Made by a program: the position numbers and the translations under genes. Below are positions 11,078 through 22,400 of a stretch of 64,000 nucleotides of DNA, piece by piece (within the stretch, counting starts at the first letter, position 1; every line of letters begins with the position of its first letter). The notes beneath the pieces are model-generated. The model did not search any database. It worked only from the letters and a program-made list of their open reading frames with translations, and was not told the origin of the DNA. Origin of the DNA: Struthio camelus (lineage: Eukaryota; Chordata; Aves; Struthioniformes; Struthionidae); NCBI RefSeq assembly GCF_040807025.1, contig NC_090945.1:72613088-72677087 (forward strand), in the 5' to 3' direction.

Positions 11078-12240
11078 GGCTGGCGGCTCCCGGCGGCTCC
11101 CGGCGGCGGGGCGGCGGCGGCGGCGGCCGGGGCGCGCCGAGCAGCCAGCGCCGCCCCGCCGCCCGGCCCCATGGGGCCGCCGCCCCCCCGCCCCGCCGCC
11201 ACCCCTGCCCGCTGCCCCGCGGCCGCCGCGCCCCGCGCCTCTCCGTGTCCCCCTGCCGCGCCCCGCGCCTCTCCGTGCCCACCCGCCCGCGCTCCGCGCC
11301 TCAGCGCGCTCCCCTGCCCGCCCTCCGCGCCTCGGCGCGCCCAGCGGCTCTCCGCGCCCCCCTGCCCGCGCTCCGCGCCTCAGCGCGCCCCGCGGCGCTC
11401 CGTGCCCACCTGCTCGCGCTCCGCAGCTCAGCGCGCCCGCCTGCTCACGCTCCGCGCCCTCCTGCTCTACTCCGCGCTCCGCGGCCCAGCGCGCCCCGCT
11501 GCTCGTGGTCACCGCTCCGCGCCCCGCGGCTGGGGGCTGCCGCCCCGAGGCCCCTACTCAGGCGCCCCCGCTCCGCGCCTCGCGGCCCCTGCTCGGTGTC
11601 CGCTCCAGCTGCGCGGCTCAGCGCGGCCCGGGGTGCCGGCTCCGCCCGCCCCGCGCCCGCCCGCGCCCGCCGCCCTCCGAGCGCGCTCCGCGGCGGGGCC
11701 CCGGCGGGGGGGCGCGGGCAACCCCCGCACCGCACCGCGCCGCGCCGCGGCCCCTGCAGCGCCCCTGCCCTCCGCGCCCGAAACTGCCGCGTTTTGTAGA
11801 AATGCCGGCAATTTTTGTAGCGGTCACCTGCAGGCGGGTGCGCGCGGCAGCGCTGCGCCGCCGGCGGGGAAAGCGCCGGGCGCTCTTCGGGGGGGCCCCC
11901 CGTCGTCCCCCACCCCGGGGAACCTGAGTCTTCGGGGACACGCGGGGAGAGATCCGCCCAGGGCGGGATTTCAGCGGGCTCGGCAAGGTGAGACCCCTCT
12001 CGGCTTCTCGCCGGGAAATTAGTAAGTCGGAAAGTTGCGGTGGGGGGAGCGAGACGGGCGGCTTTCCCTTCGCGGAGAGGGAGCGGAGCCGGCCGAAATC
12101 GCGGTTTGCTCCGAGAGGGCCCGTGGAGGACTGCAGACCCCCGGTGTGCTATAGCCAAGAAACGGGGCAAAGGCGATCCGGTTCTCTCTCCGTCCGGCTC
12201 ATCTGTGGGGTGATTCTTCTCCGTAGGGCTCCAACACAGC
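10700..12240. promoter_or_regulatory. CpG island over the DRD5 5' half and upstream region
   Basis: C+G content and CpG frequency rise sharply from about 10.7 kb and fall back near 12.24 kb. The island covers TM1-TM3 of DRD5, the presumed 5' leader and the promoter area. No TATA box was recognised. The high GC makes very long but meaningless open frames on both strands. Boundaries are by eye. Confidence 0.8.
11225..11510. repeat. Degenerate GC-rich minisatellite upstream of DRD5
   Basis: The plus strand repeats a word close to GCTCCGCGCCTCAGCGCGC at about 11291, 11321, 11370, 11418 and 11449, spaced about 30 or 48 bases apart, with spacers such as CCCACCTGCTCGC. Copies differ at several bases. 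The array begins about 150 bases before the DRD5 start codon, so it may lie in the 5' leader or core promoter. Confidence 0.65.
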
Positions 12241-15200
12241 TAGAAAACGGGTTTACATACCCAGCGGTACCAGCGTGAGTGCTGTGCTGTGGAACTCGCC
12301 GTGCACTAGTAGCATACCTGTGTTTTAAAGATGAAGGCTTAGTGATTTTTATTCAAAATATTACAAATTTTGTTCTTTCCATAACCTATTTTTAAAATCA
12401 CTGGTAGAAATCAAGTCTATTCTTGGTTCAGCAACTTCTTTTGGCACTATAAAGGCTGAGAAAGCCCCTCTTCAGGAACCCTTCAGCTCCTTCTCCAGTC
12501 AGAGACCGGAAGACAAGACTTACTGTATCCTGATGTATCTGAAGTGACATAAAGAGTAAGTGTTAGAGTTACTAAATACAGAGTCAACAAAAAAAAAATG
12601 CACCTTTTAGGCAATTTTTGAAAATTGTAACAAGAAAAACTAGAACATCACTCTAGCTCACGCTTAAGAAATTGGCACTACTTTTCCACATTTAAACAGA
12701 TTTATATTTAATATTGGAAGGAGAATTTAGCTTTTGTCACCACTGAATTCTAAACAGCATGACTAAAGCAATGATGCTGAGGCAATGTGCTGTTGCACAA
12801 ACTCTGCTTTCCTAAGTAACGCATCCTAGAATTTGTATAAATGAAAGATCAAATTCTGCCAGAACTTATGCACGTGCTTGTTGAATCTGTTGGTCCAGAA
12901 ATGTGAACATTTACTGTAAAAATAGCAATGACCTGATTTGCTTCTTTAGCATATATGCATTACTTCAACAACGCAGAGGTGTGCGTAGACATGCTAATGC
13001 ACTGACACAAATTTTATGTGTGCTATGATATATATATACGCCTACATTTAGTATACACTCAGTATGCATTATTTAAATAAACATATGTGTAGGTATGCAT
13101 AATAAAAATAATAACGATGATAGTAGCCTAATAAGAGCATAGCCATGCCCACATCTCAGCAGCACCAGAACGCAGACTGGTGCCTTGGTATAAATCACCA
13201 CTAGCATTTTAAGCTAAGATGTTGGACTGTGAGTTGCGGCAGTGGCAGTGCAGGCATACGTTATATTTTGCCAACTCTGCTGTCTGTGTGGTGGTGTAGG
13301 CTACGAGGAGGCACACGCAGCTGGGAGAGGCATCTTAACCCATTGACACAAAAATTGTTTGAGCTCGTTTGTCAGAGATCCAAAGAGTGACACTTTACTA
13401 TGCCCTTTCTGCGTTATTGTCTGCACTCGACTGGCCCAAAGGAGAGAGGAGTTGCCTAATCTAATGGCCAAGTATTGCATTTGGATGTGTCTGACTCCTG
13501 TGTCGTTAAGGAAATAGTATCATCCCTCCTGTAGCAAATGGTCTCGAGTTTGAGCAGGTGTAAACCGAAGTTGTTTCCCATAGATAATTACAGAAAGAGA
13601 CCTCTCGCTGAGCTGAGGGAAGTGTTATCAGCCAGGGATGCAGCTGTTCGTGTAGGTGCACTGAAGATACAGCCTTGACTGTTGAGCCAACATTTTGCAC
13701 GCTCTCAAAACTTACTTTCAAGTCACAGGAATGTACAAGAAGCTCAGGAATATTTTCAACAGTAGTAGAAAAAAATGCCGGTTTGTAACGTGGCAGCATG
13801 TGAGACTAAAACCACCAAGCTAACGTAAGAGACTCCAGTGAGCTGGTAAGCCACGAGGCAGGGGTGGGAAATGGGAGCAGCCACTTGGCTGCAGCGCTTC
13901 CCGCAAATCATTCGTAGCAACACCAGGCTAGAGCAACAACTGTGTACTGGGGACTTTCATGGTGTGTTATAATATTGCACCCATCGCCATCAGCATTTTC
14001 TGAGCCTGGGATAAAAATCATTAACATTTATAGGTTATAGATTTATAGGTAGTTTGCGTGTAAGTCTCATTTTAAGAACAGTCCATTAAAGCCACAGCTG
14101 TCACTTGCTTAGCAACTTGGGGTAGGATTGTTTCATCCTGCAGTCATCTTTGTAAGGCTTTTTCGCTTTTCCTTCTGAGCATTGTCTCATTTTTGGTTTT
14201 TTTATTCATCTGTTAAAACTGCACACAGCTGGCAGGTTGGAAGTAATGGAATTTAACTATTATTGCAAAGGTTCTGAGGGAAAAAATCTTTGCAGTTCCA
14301 GATTTTGGAAACTGTATTAGCTCTCCTACCCTTCATTGCAACATAGCCTACTCCAATTTCAAAACACATACCCATGGTTCTGTAGAAATATATTTATTTA
14401 AAAATAGATAACACTCAATAATTTACCCATTCCAGCATCTGAGAGACACCCAATGTGAAGAGATTAAAAAAATAATGCTCAGAGGAAGTTCAAATATATA
14501 GAAACAGATACATGGCTGAGGTTTAGGCTATAAAACCATCCCACCAAAAATCTCCCATTAAAGTTAGGCTCTAAAGCAGGAAAGAAGAGGTAGTGAAAGG
14601 TAGCTGGAAGCCAGTGTGCATTAGACCTCTGAACCCAATTTAGCAAAGTAGCTGGGCATGTTCTTAAGTTTAGATATATGCTCAAGCCGAGCTATATTTA
14701 GCAGCACTGTTGAACGTATGTTTAAGCTCCATCAGTTTCACTTACTGCAGCTGAAATGCTTTTCTGCACAGGGGTAGACAAAGGCACATGTGTATATATA
14801 GAAACATGAAAATATTGAGGAAGGAAGAGGAGAGAACTGGTATCAGAATCTATTCAGCACAAGTGAAAAATCCTTTCAGACTAGGTCTGCTTCTGCCACT
14901 CATGTTTAAATTAAAAAACAAACAAAAACTATTGGAAAAAGGCAGAAAAGAGTTACAGGAATAATTTGCCTGGGAAACCTGGTCCCCTTTCAGGGACAGA
15001 CTTTGAAAGCTCAGGTTTCCTAGCAGAGCAGAGGCCACTGGTGCATTAGAAGCTGACTCTGAAACAGTTGGGAACGTCCTACAGAGGTAAAAGTTTACTA
15101 AAAAGAGATGACTCTCGAATCCTTCAGGAAGGGCAACAATGGAAACTCCAGTGGCTAGAGACTGAATCTATAAGGAATCAGGCCATCGGTAAAGTGCATG

Positions 15201-16305
15201 TTTTTAACAATGAGGATAATTAGTGACTGAAACAATTGATTGAGGGTTGTAATGGATTTGCCATCATTTAAAGTCTTAAATTCAAGGTTGAATGCGTTCT
15301 TGAAGTATGTGCCTTAGCTCACCCACGAGATTTATCTTGATTCACGTATTACCAGACAATACCCAAAATGTTGTGAGGAAAGGAATTTTAGATGATTGAG
15401 GTTATTCCTTCTGGCTTTAAAATCTATTTAAGTTTTTCTTGACTTGGGACTCTGATGGATAGTTAATTAACAGTATAATAAAATGAATGAACAATCCTCC
15501 TGGTATCTTATTTTTTTCTAATACTGTAACGAGCATGATACGTCTCCTACCTAAAGTTGCTGATCTCTCTGTGGCTAAATCATGAGGTAACTGATCTTAC
15601 CAGAAAAGAGTCCCACAAATTTTCTTATTATTATTATTATTCATACAGAGCTTGACTTAATTTAAACCAATGGTAAGAGATGACAGATGAATGACAGTCA
15701 AAACCAAAAGCAAGGGAAGCATCATTTTTGTAAACACCAAATTTACCAGTGGATTGTCTTAGTTCGTTTTGTGACTTTTGTCTTATGAAATATTTTCTTG
15801 TAGTTTTGAATATTCATAATAATACTAATAATGAAACTAGCATCAGTATTTTTCATGGGCTAAAGTAGGTGCAGATAAAACAGTAAGAGAGCTCACATGA
15901 TGAAAAACTACTAGCAATCGGTGAGATTTTGAAGCAAGCTAAAGAATAAAATAATATTAACAAACTGTTTTATACAATGGTATTTTAGGGGTACATTATT
16001 TGTATTCTCTGTGTGCATTGCCACGTCCCAAGTGAACATCTGTACCGAGAAAATTATCAAGACAAAAAAAAGCTATTTCAATTTTCTGAAGTTTAACATT
16101 CCAAGATTTTTACTTTGTCTTTTATCAACCGTATTTCCGAACTGCAAATGAAAATCATGTGGGTTTAATTCCCAAAGAAGTCAGTCTAATTTTGTCTCTG
16201 GCTTCAACAGAGTAAAAACTTTGCTATATGCAGTAATTTGAAAATAAATTTCTTTTAAATTTTCTGATTTCTCAGTTTCTCTAACTCTCTGTATATTAAC
16301 AGGAA

Positions 16306-16347
16306 CTATTAATATTAAATTGAATGCTATTAATATTAAATTGAATG
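16306..16347. repeat. Perfect 21-base tandem duplication
   Basis: Two identical adjacent copies, each beginning CTATTAATATTAAATTGAAT, occupy 16306-16326 and 16327-16347. The perfect identity suggests a recent local duplication. Confidence 0.85.
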
Positions 16348-16683
16348 TGTAAATTACAGGATGTTTTAGTTAATTATTTTTACTGAAACACCTGCAACCT
16401 ATGTCATTTATCTTAGGGTTTTACCCTGTCCATTAACTTAATGTGAGATTGTCTTCCACAGAATAAGTAGTAAACCCAAGTCCTTAACAGGTAAGATGGA
16501 AGCAAACAAACAATAATTTCCATAGTGAAGACAGCCCTGCTCTGAAGGCTTTTAAATTTGCTAGAAATAGGGACCTCAGAAGACTAAGAACAGTGAGTCC
16601 GTGTATGCTTACTTTTGTCCTTCTTGTATGAGCCATAATATCAGAGCAAATATGCTTGTGTCGATATTCCTCCTTTTTTCCCC

Positions 16684-17141
16684 TTGGTGTCAGCACAAAC
16701 AGCACCTTCGGGGAGATCGGGACCAGCCAGCCAGCCCCGACTGGGCTGCTGTCGTGAAAACACACAAGAGAGCCCAGCGGCCGTTGGCCTGAGCAGGAGT
16801 GGAGATCCTCGTCTCCTGCTCTGCCGAGATGGCGCTCAGCGTGGTCAGTCTTCAGCCCTCCAGCAGCCACCTAATCTAGCAGCTCAGAAGAGACAAAAAA
16901 CTTCCTTAGGGGCCAGATCACGCTGATCAGGGAGAGTTTGGGGGTAGTGGGGAGACAGCAGCAGGGTCTCAGGCTCTCAAGGAACGCAGACAACATCTCA
17001 GAGGGTTGGATGAGTAACTCGTCACTGGGCTTTCTTCCTCCAGAAAGGCAGCAGTTGGATAGAAGAGAACAGGCTGAGGAAGCAAGACCCCGAAAATCTC
17101 AGCTGCTTTGCTGTCACTGTGGGACACCTCTATTGTTGTAA
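16684..17141. other. Unassigned GC-enriched block
   Basis: About 450 bases of clearly higher GC than the flanks, open over much of its length in plus-strand frames and in one minus-strand frame. None of the translations resembles a family I know. It could be a regulatory element, a diverged repeat or part of an unannotated transcript. Confidence 0.3.
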
Positions 17142-18784
17142 ATGCCAAACAGCAGACTACAATCAAGCTGATTTTACAAGTGTCTCAACAGTTAGACTTG
17201 ATAGAGTAGATCTGTACTTTTAAACATCATTAAATTACTATTTTTTCTTAGTTCTGCTTTTCATTCGCCTCAGGTAAGACATAAAATACAATGATTTTTT
17301 TATAGAATCAACAGGTTTCATTCATCTTCATTCAAACAGTAGAATATCAGCAACAGGGGTTACAAAGTTCTTTCTTAAATACCTGTCACTATAATCCCAG
17401 TGACTATCAGTGCTGTTAGGGAATGCAGAAAACTGTGATGAAAATGTCAGCCTGCCAACACAAGGCGGTGATGTTGAGAAAGGAAAACTACCATCCCTGA
17501 GAGAGCAATAGTTACTTATTCTAAGTTCTGAAAGCCAATCTGCATGCTGAGCAGAGGCATTTCATCCTATAGTGTGTCTAGCTTTGCCATCCTACTGTTT
17601 TTCTCCTTATCTAACACACATAAGGAGAGTCTAAGCAGAAATATGCACTCTTTCAGCCACAGAGGGCACCCAGCACCACCTCCTGTGCTTTTAGGACTCC
17701 CGTTCTTCTAGTTGACATGCTGCAAGTCCAAGGAGAGAACATGCAGGACAGACTGCACACGTGCCGATAATTCAGGGGAAATGCCCCATATTCTGCCACA
17801 AGTCATAACCGCAGTGGGTTGGCACCGTGTGCAGCCACGTGACAAAAATTAGCTGTGACAAGGGTATGAAAAGGGAGGAAGAGATGGGACTTTGGCAGCC
17901 TCATATGGAGCAGCCCCAGAACATGATCAGTCTGTGCAAGCCGTCAGTCCAGGGTCGTTCAGCCCGCTCGGGAACGGCGTGGCTCTGCGCCATCCGCAGG
18001 TCTGCTTAAAAGTCCTCGAGAGCCCCAGACAGGGCTGTGATCCTGGAAGCTAGATGTTTCCTCCGGTGATCCTTGCATTGGCAAAGCAACAGTTGAACCC
18101 AGTGAGATTTTTCTTTATATTATTTTGGAAAGCTTGGTGAGTCAGAAGATTCCTACATAGACAAACTTTCAGGACATTTTAAAAGATTATTTGTGCCTTG
18201 GACATTCAGCAGAGGTGACTGTACATGAGCCAGTCTTCATCAAATGTAACACATGTATTGGTCTGAGAAAAAAAAGAGTTGCTTTAGAGATTGGCTGGTT
18301 CTCAGATTGTTGGAGCAGAGAATGAAACCGAGCATGTAAATTATTAATGGAAATATTGTCTAGCTGCATTCATCAAAGAAAATATGCAGATCAAATTATC
18401 TGATATTTGTGAATTGTTTATTGCATACAGGCCATACTGATTGCAGTAATTACCTGCCGTAATGACACTCAGCTCCGAATCTGAATTTTAATTGTAGAAT
18501 TTGCAACCATTTATTGTTATTGTCATGGCTCTTCTAGTCAAAAATAACTAGCTAAAGTACTGCGGACAGAGATTTATGGCCCAAGGAAGGACAGGTTATT
18601 TTATTTTAGCCCTAACACTATCCAGACATAAAAGATAATTATGAGAATTATAGGTGGACAAAAGAAGTTTAACACTAATTGCTGCTATGACAGCATGATG
18701 CAAAGGTATGTGACGTAGAGTCCTTCCTTGAGTCGTTTCATCTATTAGCTGTGCCCTACTAACTTATTTTCTCTTGGTGCCAGA

Positions 18785-18798
18785 TCCCCACCTAGTGG
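18785..18798 (-). promoter_or_regulatory. Weak CTCF-like motif
   Basis: TCCCCACCTAGTGG matches the reverse-complement CTCF core SYGCCMYCTRSTGG at 12 of 14 positions, in the same orientation as the better match at 26211. Single motifs of this kind occur by chance, so this is only a candidate. Confidence 0.25.
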
Positions 18799-18972
18799 TG
18801 CGCAGACTGCCTTGCTTGCATCAGTCCTTACCTGTGCTTGACGACTGCCTGCCACAGTTTCACGCCGTACCTATGCACCTATCTGATGTTAAACGCAGGA
18901 GTCGTCATCTTTTCTTGATGCACTGAAGTTTCAGTTCCTGACCCTTGTTTATTGGAAAGGCTTTCCAAAATA

Positions 18973-19404
18973 ATGAGCCAAGAAAAGAAAAGTAAAGGTT
19001 CAGAGAGAGGAAAGAAAGACACTATGATGCTTGGGAAAGGACCAAAGAATATTTTTGAAAATATGTTTGAATATCATCGTGGCTCATTAAAATCTTGTTT
19101 GGTAATGAAGTTATTTGATTCAGTAGGCTGTAGTGGATACTGCCACGTGCGGAGCGCTGCCGGCCGCAGGAGCACTCCCCCGACCACGGTGAGGAGCCAC
19201 GGGAGGGACGACGCAGGGGCTCGCGTAGCCACATACCATCCAGATGTCCTTACAAAGCTGCTCCTTACTGCCTCTTCACTGCTGGTTGGTGCCTTCCTAC
19301 CAAGGTCATGGCTGCCGGAGCTGAAAGGAGCGAAAAGGGAAGATGATGGACTCGAGCCTGAGCCAAGTGCGAAGAGTAGATTTAGCCCTCTATTTATGTT
19401 ATGA
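18973..19404 (+). other. 143-codon open frame of unknown meaning
   Basis: An ATG-initiated frame (MSQEKKSKGSERGKKD at its start) runs to a stop at 19404. Its first half is Lys/Ser-rich and lies in AT-rich DNA; its second half falls in a GC-enriched patch (19130-19350). I recognise no domain, signal peptide or family. A chance frame is most likely; an unannotated exon is possible. Confidence 0.15.
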
Positions 19405-22400
19405 ATTGTTCACTGTGAGTTCTGTTCTTCAGTTAAGCCTGGTAAATATTTTATTGCAGCATTAATTAGAGTAAAGAAGTTACGGTAACCTTGATGATCT
19501 TACCTGTATGGATAGGAGCTGTTCTTCACTCCACTTTGTTTAAAATGATGAAATGATCCCTGGGATTCATTGATCTATATATGTTTTTCACAGAGTAGCT
19601 TTTAATTCCAGGTGTGTCAGAGTGACATTTAAGCAGAGGTTTACTGGAAGACAAACAAACATCCACCGCTTATGGAACCCAAGACAGAAAATGTTGTGTA
19701 AAGGCAATAAATTGTATTTGTTGTGAATTAAGGAGGGAGAGGGCAATTTGTTTTTCCGTTGTTCCTGTTTTTTCCACGAACTTTCACCTACTGCATCTGT
19801 CTTCATTTGAAAACTTATTCTTAGGCCTGAATTGTGGTCCATTTGCTTCTGGCAAGAGCAAGAAAATGTATTGCTAACGATTCTGACTTACCAAAGGTAT
19901 ATTTATATGAATGAAACTCAATTCTTGCTTAGGTGAAGTATAATAGAAAGGCAGGAGTATGATGAGAAACATGCTATAGGGAGCTGCAAGTTTTATTTTA
20001 AATCTCAGCCAGATGAGTATTATTGGACATAAACACATCTCCTAATAGAAAAATAAGGACCCTAAGCAATGACTATCAAGATTAACGTGAGATTTCCCAT
20101 TGTCATCAACTTTAAGATCAAATTCATCCTTTAAGCTGATAGAGCCAAATGTGGTTTTTAAGATTCCTTGTGAGAATTGTAGCTGCAATTCTGTCTAAAC
20201 TGAGATCTCATATTTTATTCATGGATTCACAGAATCCATGGGACAATAATCCATGGGACAAGAATTCCCAGGGAATAAATGATCCAGTGATCCAGCTGTA
20301 TGTACAATATCTCTAATCTGACTGGGTAAAATGAGAAAAGTGAACATACATTTAGGTTTGCCTGTATCCTTGTTTATGTCCTTGATGAACTCATTTATGA
20401 TATACTTACGGTTTACAGAGGTAACATTATCTGTACCGATATTTTCTTAAATCCCTAATTCCTTGAAAAAAACAAATGCATTAGATCGTCAGTACTTAAT
20501 GAAGGAGGAAAAACACAAAAGATGAAATTTAATAATTTCATTAAAGGAACTCATAAGATAGAAGTTAATTTAAAATTAGCATTTGTGTTAAAATCTTGGA
20601 TTTTGGGGCTCTTTTTAATATCATGGCTTTCAGGCGTAACTTCAGGAGTGCACGTGTGTTTATGATAACTCTTTGCCTAAGTGCAAAGTCTGTGATGTCC
20701 ACAGACTCATTTTTTAGGATCCAGAAATGAACTGTTTAAGTGTATTTGTACATCACTATGTGCAGACACTCACCTCTTCATTCAGCCTGTGCTCTGTCGA
20801 CTGTCAGGTCACATAGATATAAAATAGCATTCAAGTAGCATTCATTATCTGTGCTAGCCTGCTCACTGACCTATCTTATTAAAACTATGACAGAGGCGTC
20901 ACAGGCTTACAAGTGAAGAAGCATCAACTTTAACAGTGAAAGCACTGTTTATGTATCCACAGCCTAATAGTGTCCAGAAACCTCACCTTAGACAAAGCTC
21001 TGAAGAACTACTTGTTTTAAAGATCTTTTTCACTTCATTCTTGCAAATGTGATTTCTAAGAATTTCTTAATCTCCTTAAGTAATAAGTAAAACTATAACT
21101 CTTAATGCCTATACACAACATTGTCATCAAAATTACAAATAAATTATCCTGGTCACATTATTATTATAATTTAAATTGGCACTTTGTTTTCAATGAGTAA
21201 CAACTCAAGCAAACAACAAAGTTTACAACTTAAAAACCTACTCTATTTTCCTTTCTAACCAACAGATCTGTTCATTATGATCTTTCCAAGCAACAGGATA
21301 GCTTCTGTTCATCAACATGCCCGCAGGGCAATTCACTTTCATCAAGCAAATTTCTTAGGCCTGAATTTTCCTTTTTTGCATTTCTGCTAAACTTCAGCAT
21401 CTACTTGGAGTAAACATGTCAGAGCTGCCTGGACATAATCCAGCTTTTAGTCAGAGCTTGTATTTGCCCTAGCATAGCACTGCACTGGCACTAACACACC
21501 ACGCCTCTTGGATACAGAGCTGTGCTCACATGCGCACCCGAAAGCTGGGTATGAGCACAAGAAAGCAGAATAACATGAGCAGGACATAAAGTAGAGCCCT
21601 CTAGGTGTCTTACCACTCCGAGTACAGAGGACTTATCAAAGAGGTTAACTGCCAGTGCTGAGGTGGATCCCACCCAAACAGGACAATATCGTATGCTGTG
21701 TTGGAAAAGATCATTGCCCGACTGCGTCGGTCATGGGCATGGTGAAACGTTATTGTGGTCTATGGGAGGTGATGTGTTCAGCCAGCCACGCTGCTAGCCA
21801 AAAATCACAGGCTGAATCTGGCTCGTGTCTCACATAAGTGGCTGATGTCCACACCGCCAGGAGTAGATATTACAGTTATATGCCTAACTAAAGAAAAGAT
21901 TTCAAAAATCTCTCAAGCTCTTCGAAAGCGTCTTCCAAAATAACAAATAGGAAGGTGATAGCCAAAAGCACAGGAATGATGCTATGAAGCATGTTGCAGA
22001 CTCTGAGTTTAAGAAGAATGAGCAACTGAAGCCCATGATACAGAGAAGCTACCTTATTCAGAAGGCACTAAAACACACATTGAACTGCTGATCTGAGTAA
22101 GGGACTATGTAAAGTTACAAGTAAAATGTTCTTTACATTTTACTTTTAGGAGCATAAAATCTCCATAGCCTTTAATGCCTAAAGTCTGTTAGTGTTCTTT
22201 CATTCTCTTTCTTAAAACTTCCTCCTGAAAAAGGACATTTTAACAACCCTGAAATCCTGGAAATTCTACAGTGTACGTCTCTCTAAACATATCTCAGTGA
22301 CAGCTTTGGGTTCTTCCATCGTGGAACATCAGAAAAACGAATCAAAAGAAAAAATGTAATTTGATATAGAATACTGCCACCTTTTCTATGAACCAAAAAA

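Noticed and set aside
11078-11512. In-frame 145-residue extension of DRD5
   Set aside because: The extension is low-complexity Arg/Gly/Ala formed by the minisatellite; known DRD5 proteins start close to TM1 and the downstream ATG gives the usual length.
10898-12022. Very long plus-strand open frames (up to 374 codons) opposite DRD5 and its upstream island
   Set aside because: They are Pro/Arg/Ala-rich shadows of a GC-rich CpG island, have no domain, and overlap the highly conserved DRD5 frame.
17656-17671. Third CTCF-like motif (CCACAGAGGGCACC)
   Set aside because: The CAGAGGGCAC core fits but the 5' half does not; about 11 of 14 positions is too weak to list.
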